DNA of 16,808 nucleotides from Hydrogenothermaceae bacterium (GCA_026984415.1 JALSSE010000112.1:1-16808), one strand, 5' to 3'. Counted from the stretch's first letter, positions 1 through 8,581 are shown. Made by a program: numbers and translations. Notes: generated by a model not told the origin, from the letters alone.

Positions 1-971
1 TAAGCTCTACAATCACCACAAATCTAATACCTACTATTCAGGGATTTACTGAAGAAACAGGAGAAGATTACCTTTTACCTTCTGAAATAGATGTGAAAAA
101 AGCAGAAAAAATAATAGTATTGGGAGATGACGTAGCGAATACAACTCCAGTTCTTTCTTACTTTTTTAAAGGAAATTACGAATTAGGACAATCTATTGAC
201 CCTGAGAAAAAAGAAATTTACTACATTGGAGAAAATTTAGATACACTGAAAAAATATTACCCTGAAGAAATAACAGTAAAAAATGGGGAGCTTTCAGACT
301 ACATTGAAAATATAAAAATAGATGGAATAGATGAAAAAACTGTTGTTATATACAGCAGTTCTACACTAAAAGGAGAAGATGCATATAAAATTGGTAAATC
401 TTTAGGAAAATTAAAGAAAGAAAAAAACCCACAGATTTTAATAATTCCACCAGAAAGAAATGCATTTGGACTTTTAAACAGAATAAAAAATTATTACTAT
501 CTACCTGATATTTTTAAAGAAATAAAAAATGGAAACATAAAAAACATTATATTTATAGGAGAAGATATATCAGAACATTTTGAAGAAGAAGAAATAAAAG
601 AAATACTATCAAAAGTTGAAAACTCTATAATCTTTACACCTTTCAATGATGGTATGGCAATCTCCTGTAATATTGCAGTAGGGACATCTCTATGGATGGA
701 AGAAAATGGAACAACAGAAGGATTTAGAGGGGTAAAAGAGATAAGAGGAGCTTTGAAAAATCCACAGGAAGAAAAATTAATCTGGGAAAAACTTATTAGT
801 AAAGTTAAATTAACACCAGAAGCAGTAAAAGAATATCCTGAAGAAATCAAATTTTACAACTACAAAGGTTTTATAAAAAGTGAAATAAAACTGTGGGATT
901 TTGGGTTTTTATCAAGACGTTCAGAAAATATTACAAAATGGAAAATGGAAAACTTAATCCAGAATCCCTGA
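1..971 (+). CDS. nuoG: C-terminal part of a NuoG-like molybdopterin-oxidoreductase-fold subunit (5' end outside window)
   Basis: The frame is open from base 3 to the TGA at 969-971, giving 322 residues of a protein that begins upstream of the window. An internal GTG at 93 is not the start, because the frame reads back through family-like sequence (SSTITTNLIPTIQGF) to the window edge. The pattern fits the last domain of complex I subunit G or a related molybdopterin oxidoreductase. It has beta-strand/Gly segments such as AEKIIVLGDD and IKNIIFIGED, a PPERNAFGLLNR stretch, and an AVGTSLWMEENGTTEGFRG segment that resembles the family's usual 'vvLP...f.EkdGT.vN.EGR' signature. In complex I this subunit carries the peripheral-arm Fe-S clusters, but the cysteine-rich N-terminus is not in view. 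No other nuo gene follows, so the exact subunit is inferred. nrdJ starts 10 nt downstream. Confidence 0.6.
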   Translation, partial: SSTITTNLIPTIQGFTEETGEDYLLPSEIDVKKAEKIIVLGDDVANTTPVLSYFFKGNYELGQSIDPEKKEIYYIGENLDTLKKYYPEEITVKNGELSDYIENIKIDGIDEKTVVIYSSSTLKGEDAYKIGKSLGKLKKEKNPQILIIPPERNAFGLLNRIKNYYYLPDIFKEIKNGNIKNIIFIGEDISEHFEEEEIKEILSKVENSIIFTPFNDGMAISCNIAVGTSLWMEENGTTEGFRGVKEIRGALKNPQEEKLIWEKLISKVKLTPEAVKEYPEEIKFYNYKGFIKSEIKLWDFGFLSRRSENITKWKMENLIQNP

Positions 972-981
972 GGGGATTAAA

Positions 982-3516
982 ATGATTGAAAAAATAGTAA
1001 AAAGAGACGGTAAAGTTGTAGATTTTAACCCACAAAAAATAACAAATGCCATACTCAAAGCCATGAAAGCTGTTGGGGAGGAAGACACAGAAACAGCACA
1101 AAAGATAACAGAAGATGTAGTAAAAGAGCTTGAAAATACCATAAAACCTGATGAAATTCCCGAGGTTGAACAGGTTCAGGACATAGTAGAAAAAAAATTA
1201 ATAGAACATGGAAAACCCAAAGTTGCTAAAGCTTATATACTTTACAGGAAAAAAAGAGAAGAAATCAGAAAAGAAAAAATGCAGATTTTAAATAAAAATT
1301 ATTTAGATGAAATAGACAAAAACTTTGATGTAAATGCACTTAGGGTTCTTGCTGCAAGATACCTGAATAAAGACCCTTCTGGAAAAATAATAGAATCTCC
1401 AAAACAGCTTTTTGAAAGGGTAGCAGTCCACATAACAATTCCATCTATTCTCCACGATGAAAAAGTATTTAAAAAATTCTGGAATGAGCCACATCCAGAA
1501 GAAGAAATAAATATAAAAGATTATGCAGGAAAGATAAAAGTCGGAAAGTACACACTTAACCAGTATCACCTTGAAGGTTTAGAAAGGGTTTACAGAAGGT
1601 TAAACAGAGAAGGGAGTATCAAGTACAAACTAACAGAAATTCTTAAAATGTTTGAAGATGGAGAATTTGACCACTATGAAAAAGAAATAGAAGAATATTT
1701 CAATCTAATGGTTGAAAAAAAGTTTATGCCAAATACACCTGCCCTTGCAAACTTTGGAAACCCTTTAGGAATGGGTATGGCCTGCTTTGTTTTAGGAATT
1801 GAAGACTCTTTAGAATCAATAATGGAAACATTAAAAAGGGCTGCACTTATATTTAAATCAGGTGGAGGATGTGGCTATAACTTTTCCAAAATAAGACCAA
1901 AAGGTGATTTTGTTAAGACAACCCACGGAGTGAGCTCTGGACCAATAGCATTTATGACCCTTTACGATAAAATGACAGAAGTTATTAAACAGGGTGGGAT
2001 TAGAAGAGGGGCAAATATGGGAATTTTAAATTCAAACCACCCTGACATTGAAGAGTTTATTGTTGCAAAAAAAGGGAATAAACAACTTACAAATTTCAAT
2101 ATATCTGTTTTTGTAAAAGAAGATTTCTGGGAATACTTAAATGAAAACAAACCTTACCCTTTAATAAACCCAAGAAATAATCAGGTTGTTAAATATGTTG
2201 ACCCTAATAACCTTTTTAATACAATAGTTTATGAAGGCTGGGAATCAGCCGAACCGGGACTACTATTTGACGACAACATAAACAGATATAATCCACTTTT
2301 AAAAAGTTTCGGAAAGATAGAAGCAACAAACCCATGTGGAGAAGTTGTTTTATATCCAAATGAGTCCTGTGATTTAGGGTCTGTAAACGTATGGCAGTTT
2401 ATTGAGGAATATTTTGAAGATGGGGAAAGAAAAGTAAAAATAAACTGGGATGAATTTGAAAAAACAGTAAGATTAGCCACAAGATTTTTAGACAACCTTT
2501 TAGATATAAACAATTTTCCATTCCCTGAGATAGAAGAAACAACCCTACAAAACAGAAAAATAGGTTTAGGTATGATGGGACTGGCAGACCTTCTTTTTGA
2601 ATTGGAAGTTCCATATAATTCAGAAGAAGGTAGAAAGTGGATGGAAAAAATTATGGAATTTATAAATTACCACTCAAAAAGAGAATCAGTTGAGCTTGCA
2701 AAAAAAAGAGGTGTATTTCCAAATTTTGAAAAAAGTTTTTATTTAGACGGAAAAATGCCTATAAAAGGTTTTGAAGAAAAAGAAAGCTGGAATCAGGACT
2801 GGAACAGCCTTTTAGAAGAAATAAAAAAATACGGATTAAGAAACACATTTACCACTGTTATAGCCCCAACAGGCTCTATAAGTATGATAGCTGGAACATC
2901 ACCGGGAATAGAACCTATTTACAGCCTTGTTTATGAAAAAAAAGTTACAGTTGGGACTTTCTACTATGTTGACCCAGTATTTGAAAAATTTATGGAAAGG
3001 GAAGGTCTTTTAGACGATGATTTAATCAGAGATGTTTCAAAGAATGAAGGTAGTATCCAGAAAATAGAATACATTCCAGAAAGATTGAAAAAAATATTCG
3101 TTACAGCCCTTGATATATCTGCAAAAGACCATGTTTTAGCCCTTGCTTCTATACAGAAATGGACAGACTCTTCTGTTTCAAAAACGATAAATTTCCCAGA
3201 ACATGCGACAGTTGAGGAAATGAAAGAAGCGTATCTTTTAGCCCACAAATTAGGATGTAAAGGTTTAACAGTTTACAGATACAAGTCAATAAAAAGTGTT
3301 TATGTTCCGGGAATTGAAGAGGAAAAAGAAAAACCAAAACTTGAGAATTTAAAAGATGTAAAAGTTAAAGCCCCTTCTGTTTACAAAGAAGAAGGTTTTA
3401 ATGAGGTTCCTGAATTGGAAGAAGGTGAAAAATGTCCTAAATGTGGCTCAAAACTTATAAGGTCTGAAGGCTGTGTAAAATGTCCTTCATGTGGATGGAG
3501 TGCCTGCGAACTATGA
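982..3516 (+). CDS. nrdJ: Adenosylcobalamin-dependent (class II) ribonucleoside-diphosphate reductase
   Basis: Reduces ribonucleotides to deoxyribonucleotides using a radical made from adenosylcobalamin, so it needs no oxygen and no small subunit. The 844 residues start with an ATP-cone (about 3-95), followed by the ten-stranded barrel. The finger-loop motif NPCGE lies at 450-454, with the thiyl-radical Cys452, Asn450 and Glu454. The redox pair is Cys268 (in GMACFVLG) and Cys463 (in NESCDLGS). GGGCGYNFSKIRP (294-306), QGGIRRGANMG (337-347) and APTGSISMIAGTSPGIEP (628-645) are family hallmarks. The C-terminus is a zinc-ribbon-like tail with Cys818/821 and Cys834/837, plus Cys831 and a penultimate-region Cys842 that could shuttle electrons to the active site. 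AGGGG lies 6-10 nt before the ATG. The stop overlaps the cobO start (ATGA), which suggests translational coupling to the gene for its cofactor. Confidence 0.96.
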   Translation: MIEKIVKRDGKVVDFNPQKITNAILKAMKAVGEEDTETAQKITEDVVKELENTIKPDEIPEVEQVQDIVEKKLIEHGKPKVAKAYILYRKKREEIRKEKMQILNKNYLDEIDKNFDVNALRVLAARYLNKDPSGKIIESPKQLFERVAVHITIPSILHDEKVFKKFWNEPHPEEEINIKDYAGKIKVGKYTLNQYHLEGLERVYRRLNREGSIKYKLTEILKMFEDGEFDHYEKEIEEYFNLMVEKKFMPNTPALANFGNPLGMGMACFVLGIEDSLESIMETLKRAALIFKSGGGCGYNFSKIRPKGDFVKTTHGVSSGPIAFMTLYDKMTEVIKQGGIRRGANMGILNSNHPDIEEFIVAKKGNKQLTNFNISVFVKEDFWEYLNENKPYPLINPRNNQVVKYVDPNNLFNTIVYEGWESAEPGLLFDDNINRYNPLLKSFGKIEATNPCGEVVLYPNESCDLGSVNVWQFIEEYFEDGERKVKINWDEFEKTVRLATRFLDNLLDINNFPFPEIEETTLQNRKIGLGMMGLADLLFELEVPYNSEEGRKWMEKIMEFINYHSKRESVELAKKRGVFPNFEKSFYLDGKMPIKGFEEKESWNQDWNSLLEEIKKYGLRNTFTTVIAPTGSISMIAGTSPGIEPIYSLVYEKKVTVGTFYYVDPVFEKFMEREGLLDDDLIRDVSKNEGSIQKIEYIPERLKKIFVTALDISAKDHVLALASIQKWTDSSVSKTINFPEHATVEEMKEAYLLAHKLGCKGLTVYRYKSIKSVYVPGIEEEKEKPKLENLKDVKVKAPSVYKEEGFNEVPELEEGEKCPKCGSKLIRSEGCVKCPSCGWSACEL

Positions 3517-4049
3517 TTTACGTTTTTACAGGGAACGGAAAAGGAAAAACAACTGCAGCAATTGGGACAGGAATAAGAGCAGTTGGAGCAGGTTTAAAAG
3601 TTTTAATGGTTAAATTTATGAAAGAAAAAGGGTTATCTTCTGAAGACAGCCTTTTAGATAAAATTGAAAATTTTGATTTATACGCCTTTGGAAGGAAAGG
3701 GTTTTACCTTCCAGAAAAAAAGTTAAAAGAAAATCCAGAACTCAGAAAGTACTTTAAACCATTTGAAGAGATAGACTATAAAAAAGCAAAAGAAGGGATT
3801 ATCTTTTCTTTTGAAAATTCTAAAAACTACAATTTAATAATATTAGATGAAATCTGTGTAGCTATGGATTTAGGGCTTTTAAAACCAGAATTCGTATTAA
3901 AATATATTAATAATGAAAAAGATTACATTCTAACAGGTAGAAACTGCCCTGAAATTATAGTTGATAAAGCTGACCTTGTAACAGAAATGAAAGAAATAAA
4001 ACACCCTTTTGAAAAGGGAATAAAAGCAAAAAAAGGTTTAGATTACTAA
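3513..4049 (+). CDS. cobO: Cob(I)yrinic acid a,c-diamide / cobalamin adenosyltransferase, CobO/BtuR type
   Basis: Transfers the adenosyl group of ATP to the cobalt of a corrinoid, producing the adenosyl form used by NrdJ. The 178-residue protein is the usual size for the CobA/CobO/BtuR family. It begins at the ATG at 3513 whose bases overlap the nrdJ stop. A frame-open upstream ATG at 3480 lies wholly inside nrdJ and has no reason to be used. Visible motifs are the family's P-loop GNGKGKTT at residues 7-14, a Walker-B-like [17 protein letters not shown], and the C-terminal [20 protein letters not shown] followed by [16 protein letters not shown], all characteristic. hemB follows 14 nt downstream. 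The placement directly behind nrdJ supports a role in supplying its cofactor, either by corrinoid salvage or as a de novo step; the sequence does not decide between these. Confidence 0.95.
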   Translation: MIYVFTGNGKGKTTAAIGTGIRAVGAGLKVLMVKFMKEKGLSSEDSLLDKIENFDLYAFGRKGFYLPEKKLKENPELRKYFKPFEEIDYKKAKEGIIFSFENSKNYNLIILDEICVAMDLGLLKPEFVLKYINNEKDYILTGRNCPEIIVDKADLVTEMKEIKHPFEKGIKAKKGLDY

Positions 4050-4063
4050 AAAGGAGGATTTCT

Positions 4064-5035
4064 ATGGGATTTCCTGTACACAGACCAAGAAGATTGAGAA
4101 AAAACGAAAATATCAGGAGACTGGTAAGAGAAAATCATATTACAGTTGACGACCTTATTTATCCTCTTTTTATTGAGGAAGGGGAAAATATAAAAGTTGA
4201 AATTCCATCAATGCCTGATATATACAGGTATTCTTTAGACAGGTTAGATGAAGAATTAGAAGAAATTGTCAACTTAAATATACCAGCTGTACTTTTATTC
4301 GGTATTCCCTCTCATAAAGATGAAGTTGGAAGTGAAACTTGGAACGAAGAGGGAATAATTCAAAAGGCAATAAGACATATAAAAAAGAATTACCCTGATT
4401 TATACGTGATAACAGATGTATGTTTTTGTGAATACACAGAACATGGACACTGTGGGGTTTTATGCGGACACGATGTTGAAAATGATTTAACCCTTGAAAA
4501 CACAAAAAAACAGGTTGTCTCCCATGCAAAAGCTGGTGCAGATATGGTAGCGCCTTCAGGAATGATGGATGGTGTTGTTAAAGCTATAAGAGAAGGTTTA
4601 GATGAGGCTGGATATGTGGATATTCCAATAATGGCTTATTCTGCAAAATACGCATCTGCTTACTATGGTCCTTTTAGAGATGCTGCTGAATCATCACCAT
4701 CATTTGGAGATAGAAGAAGCTATCAGATGGACTCGGCAAATAGAAGGGAAGCCTTAAAAGAGGTATACCTTGATATAGAAGAAGGTGCTGATATAGTTAT
4801 GGTAAAACCTGCTTTATCCTACCTTGATATTATAAGCGATGTGAGACAAAACTTTAATGTTCCGGTTGCTGCGTATAATGTAAGTGGTGAATACTCTATG
4901 GTAAAAGCTGCTGGAAAAATGGGTTGGATTGACGAGGAAAAAGTTATGATGGAAACTTTAATATCAATGAAAAGGGCTGGAGCAGATATTATAATTACTT
5001 ACCATGCAAAAGAAGTTGCTAAATTATTGAAATAA
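4064..5035 (+). CDS. hemB: Delta-aminolevulinic acid dehydratase (porphobilinogen synthase)
   Basis: Condenses two 5-aminolevulinate molecules to porphobilinogen, the common precursor of heme, siroheme and corrins. The 323-residue length is typical. The two Schiff-base lysines are visible as Lys195 in [10 protein letters not shown] and Lys248 in [12 protein letters not shown]. Active-site metal-binding cysteines occur at 120, 122 and 130 in [14 protein letters not shown], so this is a zinc-type enzyme rather than the Asp-rich Mg type. [16 protein letters not shown] and [18 protein letters not shown] are further signatures. A strong AAGGAGG (4051-4057) precedes the ATG. It is the third gene of the nrdJ-cobO-hemB run. 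Its last 17 bases overlap the 3' end of the THEP1 gene on the other strand. Confidence 0.97.
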   Translation: MGFPVHRPRRLRKNENIRRLVRENHITVDDLIYPLFIEEGENIKVEIPSMPDIYRYSLDRLDEELEEIVNLNIPAVLLFGIPSHKDEVGSETWNEEGIIQKAIRHIKKNYPDLYVITDVCFCEYTEHGHCGVLCGHDVENDLTLENTKKQVVSHAKAGADMVAPSGMMDGVVKAIREGLDEAGYVDIPIMAYSAKYASAYYGPFRDAAESSPSFGDRRSYQMDSANRREALKEVYLDIEEGADIVMVKPALSYLDIISDVRQNFNVPVAAYNVSGEYSMVKAAGKMGWIDEEKVMMETLISMKRAGADIIITYHAKEVAKLLK

Positions 5036-5546
5036 TTTTTTCAGGGAGAACATCCCTGTTCTCTTTTGTTACTTCAATGACCTTAACATAAGGCAGATTT
5101 TTAAATTTCTTTATAAGAGGGTGAAAATCCTTCTGTGATATTGTTGCTATAACTTTAATTTCTGGATTTTCTATTATTTTATTTACCAGTTCTTTAAATT
5201 TTTCGGAAAAAAACTCCATCTTTCCAATTTCATCAATAATTACTATTTTGTCTGAAGAATTTAGAGCTTCCTCTAAAATTGGTATAACTAATTTTTCAAA
5301 TTCTTTTATACTAACTCCGTATTTTCCAACCCTGTATTTTGAATCTAAATTAACATCAGCAAGAACCCCTTTTTTTCCATCTGAAGTTATAATCTTAAAA
5401 CCTTTTCTTTTGTTTGTTTTCTTATCCCTATAATCTTCGGTATAAAAGCCAACAGCATTTCCGTTTAATTTTTTAAAAATTTTTTTAATAACTGTTGTTT
5501 TCCCTATCCCCGGTTTTCCTGTAAGGAGTATTTTTTTATTTCCCAT
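5019..5546 (-). CDS. THEP1-type nucleoside-triphosphatase (KAP/STAND-like P-loop NTPase)
   Basis: A small P-loop NTPase of 175 residues, the length expected for the THEP1 family, whose founding characterised member came from Aquifex aeolicus. It hydrolyses NTPs in vitro, and its cellular role is not established. Visible features are Walker A GKPGIGKT at residues 10-17, a following [12 protein letters not shown] segment with the family's conserved 'GfyT.E.r..g.R.GF.i' pattern (GFYTEDYR...KRKGFKI), and Walker [13 protein letters not shown] at 101-112 with Asp105-Glu106. The ATG at 5546 has GGGAAAA upstream, a weak ribosome site. The gene is convergent with hemB, overlapping it by 17 bp, and divergent from prmC. 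Its 3' end contains the hemB terminator-like hairpin. Confidence 0.9.
   Translation of the reverse strand: MGNKKILLTGKPGIGKTTVIKKIFKKLNGNAVGFYTEDYRDKKTNKRKGFKIITSDGKKGVLADVNLDSKYRVGKYGVSIKEFEKLVIPILEEALNSSDKIVIIDEIGKMEFFSEKFKELVNKIIENPEIKVIATISQKDFHPLIKKFKNLPYVKVIEVTKENRDVLPEKIISII
5044..5067 (+). terminator. Probable rho-independent terminator of the nrdJ-cobO-hemB operon, inside convergent THEP1 coding sequence
   Basis: A perfect 7-bp inverted repeat, GAGAACA (5046-5052) and TGTTCTC (5057-5063), surrounds the four-base loop TCCC. G-U pairs can extend it at the base (5044-5045 with 5064-5065), and a short T run (5064-5067) follows. It lies 8 nt after the hemB stop. Polarity favours the + strand, because on the - strand the stem is followed by an A-rich stretch. 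It is also coding DNA for the C-terminus of THEP1, around the [10 protein letters not shown] segment. The T run is short, so strength is uncertain. Confidence 0.45.
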
Positions 5547-5548
5547 AA

Positions 5549-5583
5549 TTTTCCCAAAATTTTCACAATTAATATAATATAAT
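5549..5583 (+). promoter_or_regulatory. Candidate prmC-murA promoter
   Basis: The 61-bp spacer between the divergent THEP1 and prmC genes is almost pure A/T on its left and holds two overlapping TATAAT hexamers at 5573-5578 and 5578-5583. A weak -35-like TTTTCC at 5549-5554 sits 18 bp before the first. The -35 match is poor, so only the -10 is reasonably supported. The spacer must also carry the THEP1 promoter on the other strand, for which no convincing element was seen. Confidence 0.3.
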
Positions 5584-5607
5584 CAAAAACAAAAAAGTGG
5601 CAGGACA

Positions 5608-6453
5608 TTGAAAATAAAAGAAGCTCTGCAAAAAGGAGCAGAAACTTTAAAAGAAGCTGGTGTTGAAACCCCTATAACAGATTCCCAGTTATTACTTTCC
5701 CATATTTTGAAAATACCAAGGTGGAAATTGATTACAGAAAGGGAAGAAGAACTGAAAAAAGAAGAAGAAAAGAAATACTTTGAATTATTAAAAAAAAGGG
5801 CTGAAGGATTTCCTGTTGCGTATTTAACAAAGAAAAAAGAGTTTTTCGGACTTGAATTTTATGTTGAAGAAGGGGTTTTAATTCCAAGACCTGAAACAGA
5901 AATTTTAGTTGAAGAAGTTTTAAAAAGAATTCCTGAAGATAAGGAAAAAATAGGACTTGAGATAGGAGTTGGAAGTGGAGCAATTATTGTTTCTTTACTA
6001 AAAAATAGAAAAAAGTTGAAAATGTATGGGGTTGATATTTCAGAAAAAGCCTTAGAAATAACAAAGAAAAATGCTAAAATACATAATGTTGAAGATAGGC
6101 TATTTCTTATAAAAAGTAATTTATTTGAAAATCTTCCTGAAATAAAATTTGATTTTATAGTTTCAAATCCACCTTATATTTCGGAAGAAGAGTATATGGA
6201 ACTACAAAAAGAAGTAAAAAAAGAACCTAAAAATGCACTGGTTGCAGGAAAAAAAGGAATTGAAATTTATGATAAAATCGTTCAGCAGGGAGTAAAATTT
6301 CTTAAAGAAGATGGTTTTTTTGCCTTTGAAATTGGATACAATCAGGGACAGTACGTTTCTGAATTATTGAGAAAATACGGGTTTAAGACGAAGATTATAA
6401 AAGATTTACAAAATTTAGACAGGGTTGTCATAGGAGAAAGGAAATGGAAATGA
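5608..6453 (+). CDS. prmC: Peptide chain release factor N5-glutamine methyltransferase
   Basis: Methylates the glutamine of the GGQ motif in release factors RF1/RF2 with S-adenosylmethionine. The 281-residue protein has the N-terminal helical substrate-binding domain (1-85) beginning with the family's 'ikeAL..ga..L.eaGve.p..Da.lLL.H.L' pattern. IPRPETEILVEEVL (92-105), the SAM-binding LEIGVGSGAI (117-126) and the catalytic NPPY at 187-190 follow. The start is a TTG at 5608 just after AGGA (5602-5605), a close spacing that may lower expression. No ATG is available near it, and the homologous N-terminus begins exactly here. The stop codon overlaps the murA start region. Its usual partner prfA is not next to it: the gene upstream is divergent THEP1. 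Confidence 0.93.
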   Translation: MKIKEALQKGAETLKEAGVETPITDSQLLLSHILKIPRWKLITEREEELKKEEEKKYFELLKKRAEGFPVAYLTKKKEFFGLEFYVEEGVLIPRPETEILVEEVLKRIPEDKEKIGLEIGVGSGAIIVSLLKNRKKLKMYGVDISEKALEITKKNAKIHNVEDRLFLIKSNLFENLPEIKFDFIVSNPPYISEEEYMELQKEVKKEPKNALVAGKKGIEIYDKIVQQGVKFLKEDGFFAFEIGYNQGQYVSELLRKYGFKTKIIKDLQNLDRVVIGERKWK

Positions 6454-7736
6454 AAGGGAATGCTTTAATAATCAAGGGGAACAAAAATTTAAACGGTTAT
6501 CTTGAAGTTTCTGGAGCAAAAAATTCAGCTCTTCCAAACATTGCAGCAACAATTCTCACAGATGAACAGGTCATTTTAGAAAATATACCAGATTTACTTG
6601 ATATTGAATTTATGAACAATCTTTTAAAAGAGATTGGTTCTGATGTTAAAGATTTAGGAAATAAAACTTTTTCGTACAGGTTAAATAATCCTTCTTCCTT
6701 AACTGCAAATTACGATTTTGTAAGTAAAATGAGGGCTTCTATTTTAGTTTTGGGACCAATGCTTTCAAGATTTGGATATGCTGAAGTTTCTTTACCTGGT
6801 GGTTGCTGTATAGGAACAAGACCAATTGATTTACATATAAAAGCCCTTGAAAAAATGGGAGCAATAATAGAGTTAGAACACGGTTTTATAAAAGCTACAG
6901 CCCAGAGAGGATTAAAAGGAAACCATATAAAATTTGATAAAGTAACAGTAACAGGAACAGAAAACATTTTAATGGCAGCTGTCCTTGCTGAAGGAGAAAC
7001 AATAATTGAAAATGCTGCATTAGAACCTGAAATTGTTGATTTGGCACTACTTTTAAAGAAAATGGGAGCTAAAATTGAAGGGGAAGGAACACCTGTAATA
7101 AAAATAAAAGGAGTTAAAAAACTCTACGGAACAAAACACAAAATAATCCCTGATAGAATAGAAGCTGCAACCTTTGCCATACTATCTGCATTATCAGAAG
7201 GTAATATAGTTATAAAAAATTATCCTAAAAATTACCTTGAATACGTTAACTTTATTTTCAAAAAAATAGGTATAAACATTATAGATTTAGGGAATAATGA
7301 AGTACTTGTAAAAAAAGAAGACAGATTAAAACCAGTAAAAATTGAAACAAAAGAGTACCCTTACTTCCCAACAGATTTACAGGCACAATTTATGACATTA
7401 CTGTCTGTTGTTGAAGGACAATCAGAAATAACAGAAAATATTTTTGAAAATAGATTTATGCATGTTTCTGAGCTAAACAGGTTAGGTGCAGACATAAAGA
7501 TTAATGGAAAAACTGCAGTTATAAATGGAGTAAATAAATTAACAGGTGCTGAAGTAAAAGCAACAGATTTAAGGGCAAGTGCTGCAATGGTTCTTGCTGG
7601 AATTATATCAGAAGGAAAAACAGTTATACACGATATTTACCATTTAGACAGGGGTTATGAACATATTGATACAAAATTAAAAAATATAGGGGCTGAGTTA
7701 AAAAGAGTTTATGTAAAAGAAAAAATACTTGATTAA
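6444..7736 (+). CDS. murA: UDP-N-acetylglucosamine 1-carboxyvinyltransferase
   Basis: Transfers enolpyruvate from PEP to UDP-GlcNAc, the first committed step of peptidoglycan synthesis, in the cytoplasm. The 430 residues compare with about 419 for the family. The active-site loop reads SLPGGCCIGTRPIDLH. Its first Cys (Cys121) aligns with the classic catalytic cysteine that reacts with fosfomycin, and a second Cys follows directly. The N-terminal SGAKNSALP carries the conserved Lys26-Asn27, and DLRASAAMVLAGIISEGKT with HLDRGYEHIDTKL form the usual C-terminal end. Two in-frame ATGs (6444 and 6450) both overlap the prmC end. AGGAG (6432-6436) suits the first and AAAGG (6437-6441) the second, so the start is uncertain by two codons. 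The gene is coupled to prmC. Confidence 0.96.
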   Translation: MEMKGNALIIKGNKNLNGYLEVSGAKNSALPNIAATILTDEQVILENIPDLLDIEFMNNLLKEIGSDVKDLGNKTFSYRLNNPSSLTANYDFVSKMRASILVLGPMLSRFGYAEVSLPGGCCIGTRPIDLHIKALEKMGAIIELEHGFIKATAQRGLKGNHIKFDKVTVTGTENILMAAVLAEGETIIENAALEPEIVDLALLLKKMGAKIEGEGTPVIKIKGVKKLYGTKHKIIPDRIEAATFAILSALSEGNIVIKNYPKNYLEYVNFIFKKIGINIIDLGNNEVLVKKEDRLKPVKIETKEYPYFPTDLQAQFMTLLSVVEGQSEITENIFENRFMHVSELNRLGADIKINGKTAVINGVNKLTGAEVKATDLRASAAMVLAGIISEGKTVIHDIYHLDRGYEHIDTKLKNIGAELKRVYVKEKILD

Positions 7737-8581
7737 GACAGAAAATCTTTTAAATGTTTTTTCATAGCAAGAACCCTTAATTTTTTTAATGCCCTTTGCT
7801 CTATCTGTCTTACCCTTTCTCTTGAAATTCCTAAAATATCCCCAACTTCTGTAAGTGTTTTTGGTTCTTCACCGTTTAAACCAAACCTGTGTTCAATAAT
7901 AGCCTTTTCCCTATCATCTAAAACATTTAACATTGAGTTTAACTGTTTATGTAAAGATTCCTCAACAATATTTTTTTCAACATCTTCAGTACCCTTTTTT
8001 GATAAAACATCAAGTAATGTTAAATCCTCACCTTCTTTTCCTAAAGGCATATCAAGAGAGTACGGCATTCTCACAACCTGCAAAGCATTTCTTACCTTTT
8101 TAACACTTGCATCAACTTCTTTTGCAATTTCTTCAATGGTAGGTTCCCTGTCAAGCTGTTCTTTTAATTTTTCGTAAGTTTCTCTCACTTTTGATATAAA
8201 CAGAGATTCTTTAACAGGTATTCTTACTGCACCTGTTTGCTGGAAAATTGTTTGCATTATTGCCTGCCTAATCCACCAGACAGCATAAGAAATAAATTTA
8301 ACTTCCCTTTCAGGGTCAAACCTTTTTGCAGCTTCAATTAAACCTAAATTCCCAGCAGCTATTAAATCTGTTAGAGGAACACCCCATCCCATAAAATTTT
8401 TAGCAACATTTACGACAAATCTTAAATTTCCTTCAATTAATTTTTTTAAAGCTTCTTTATCCCCTTCTTTTGCTTTAATTGCAAGTTCTTTTTCCTCTTC
8501 TGGGCTTAATAGAGGATGTTGTGCCATTTGCTGTATATATAAATTTAATGTTGTTTGCTCTTTGTCTGGATTTGGTGCCAT
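7733..8581 (-). CDS. Short sigma-70 family RNA polymerase sigma factor (regions 1.2-4, no region 1.1)
   Basis: Directs RNA polymerase to promoters. From ATG 8581 it is 282 residues. The GTG at 8590 is also in frame, but its bases form part of the Shine-Dalgarno GAGGTG (8588-8593), which is correctly spaced for the ATG. Region 1.2 begins near NLYIQQMAQHPLLSPEEE. Region 2 contains NLRFVVNVAKNF, DLIAAGNLGLIEAAKRFD and the promoter-melting/-10 recognition helix FISYAVWWIRQAIMQTI. Region 3 has REPTIEEIAKEVDASVKKV, and region 4.2 ends with LTEVGDILGISRERVRQIEQ, the -35 recognition helix-turn-helix. All helices are RpoD-like, but the large N-terminal region 1.1 is absent, so it may be a group 2 (RpoS-like) factor or a short primary factor as in Bacteroidetes. 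It is tail to tail with murA. A Fur-like dyad lies about 34 bp upstream. Confidence 0.92.
   Translation of the reverse strand: MAPNPDKEQTTLNLYIQQMAQHPLLSPEEEKELAIKAKEGDKEALKKLIEGNLRFVVNVAKNFMGWGVPLTDLIAAGNLGLIEAAKRFDPEREVKFISYAVWWIRQAIMQTIFQQTGAVRIPVKESLFISKVRETYEKLKEQLDREPTIEEIAKEVDASVKKVRNALQVVRMPYSLDMPLGKEGEDLTLLDVLSKKGTEDVEKNIVEESLHKQLNSMLNVLDDREKAIIEHRFGLNGEEPKTLTEVGDILGISRERVRQIEQRALKKLRVLAMKKHLKDFLS

Noticed and set aside
497..850. Open frame of 117 codons on the - strand inside the NuoG-like gene
   Set aside because: Shadow of the well-supported + strand gene. Its translation is Ser/Phe-rich low-complexity sequence with no motif and no ribosome site. The same reason applies to the other antisense frames, such as 1303-1569, 2229-2513, 2964-3248, 4269-4529 and 13038-13322.
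971..981. Possible cobalamin riboswitch controlling nrdJ-cobO
   Set aside because: Only 10 bases separate nrdJ from the upstream stop, and cobO overlaps nrdJ, so there is no room for the roughly 200-nt element in this window.
3480..3512. Earlier ATG for cobO at 3480
   Set aside because: It lies in the zinc-ribbon coding end of nrdJ. The family's N-terminus ([12 protein letters not shown]) begins at 3513, with the ATGA overlap.
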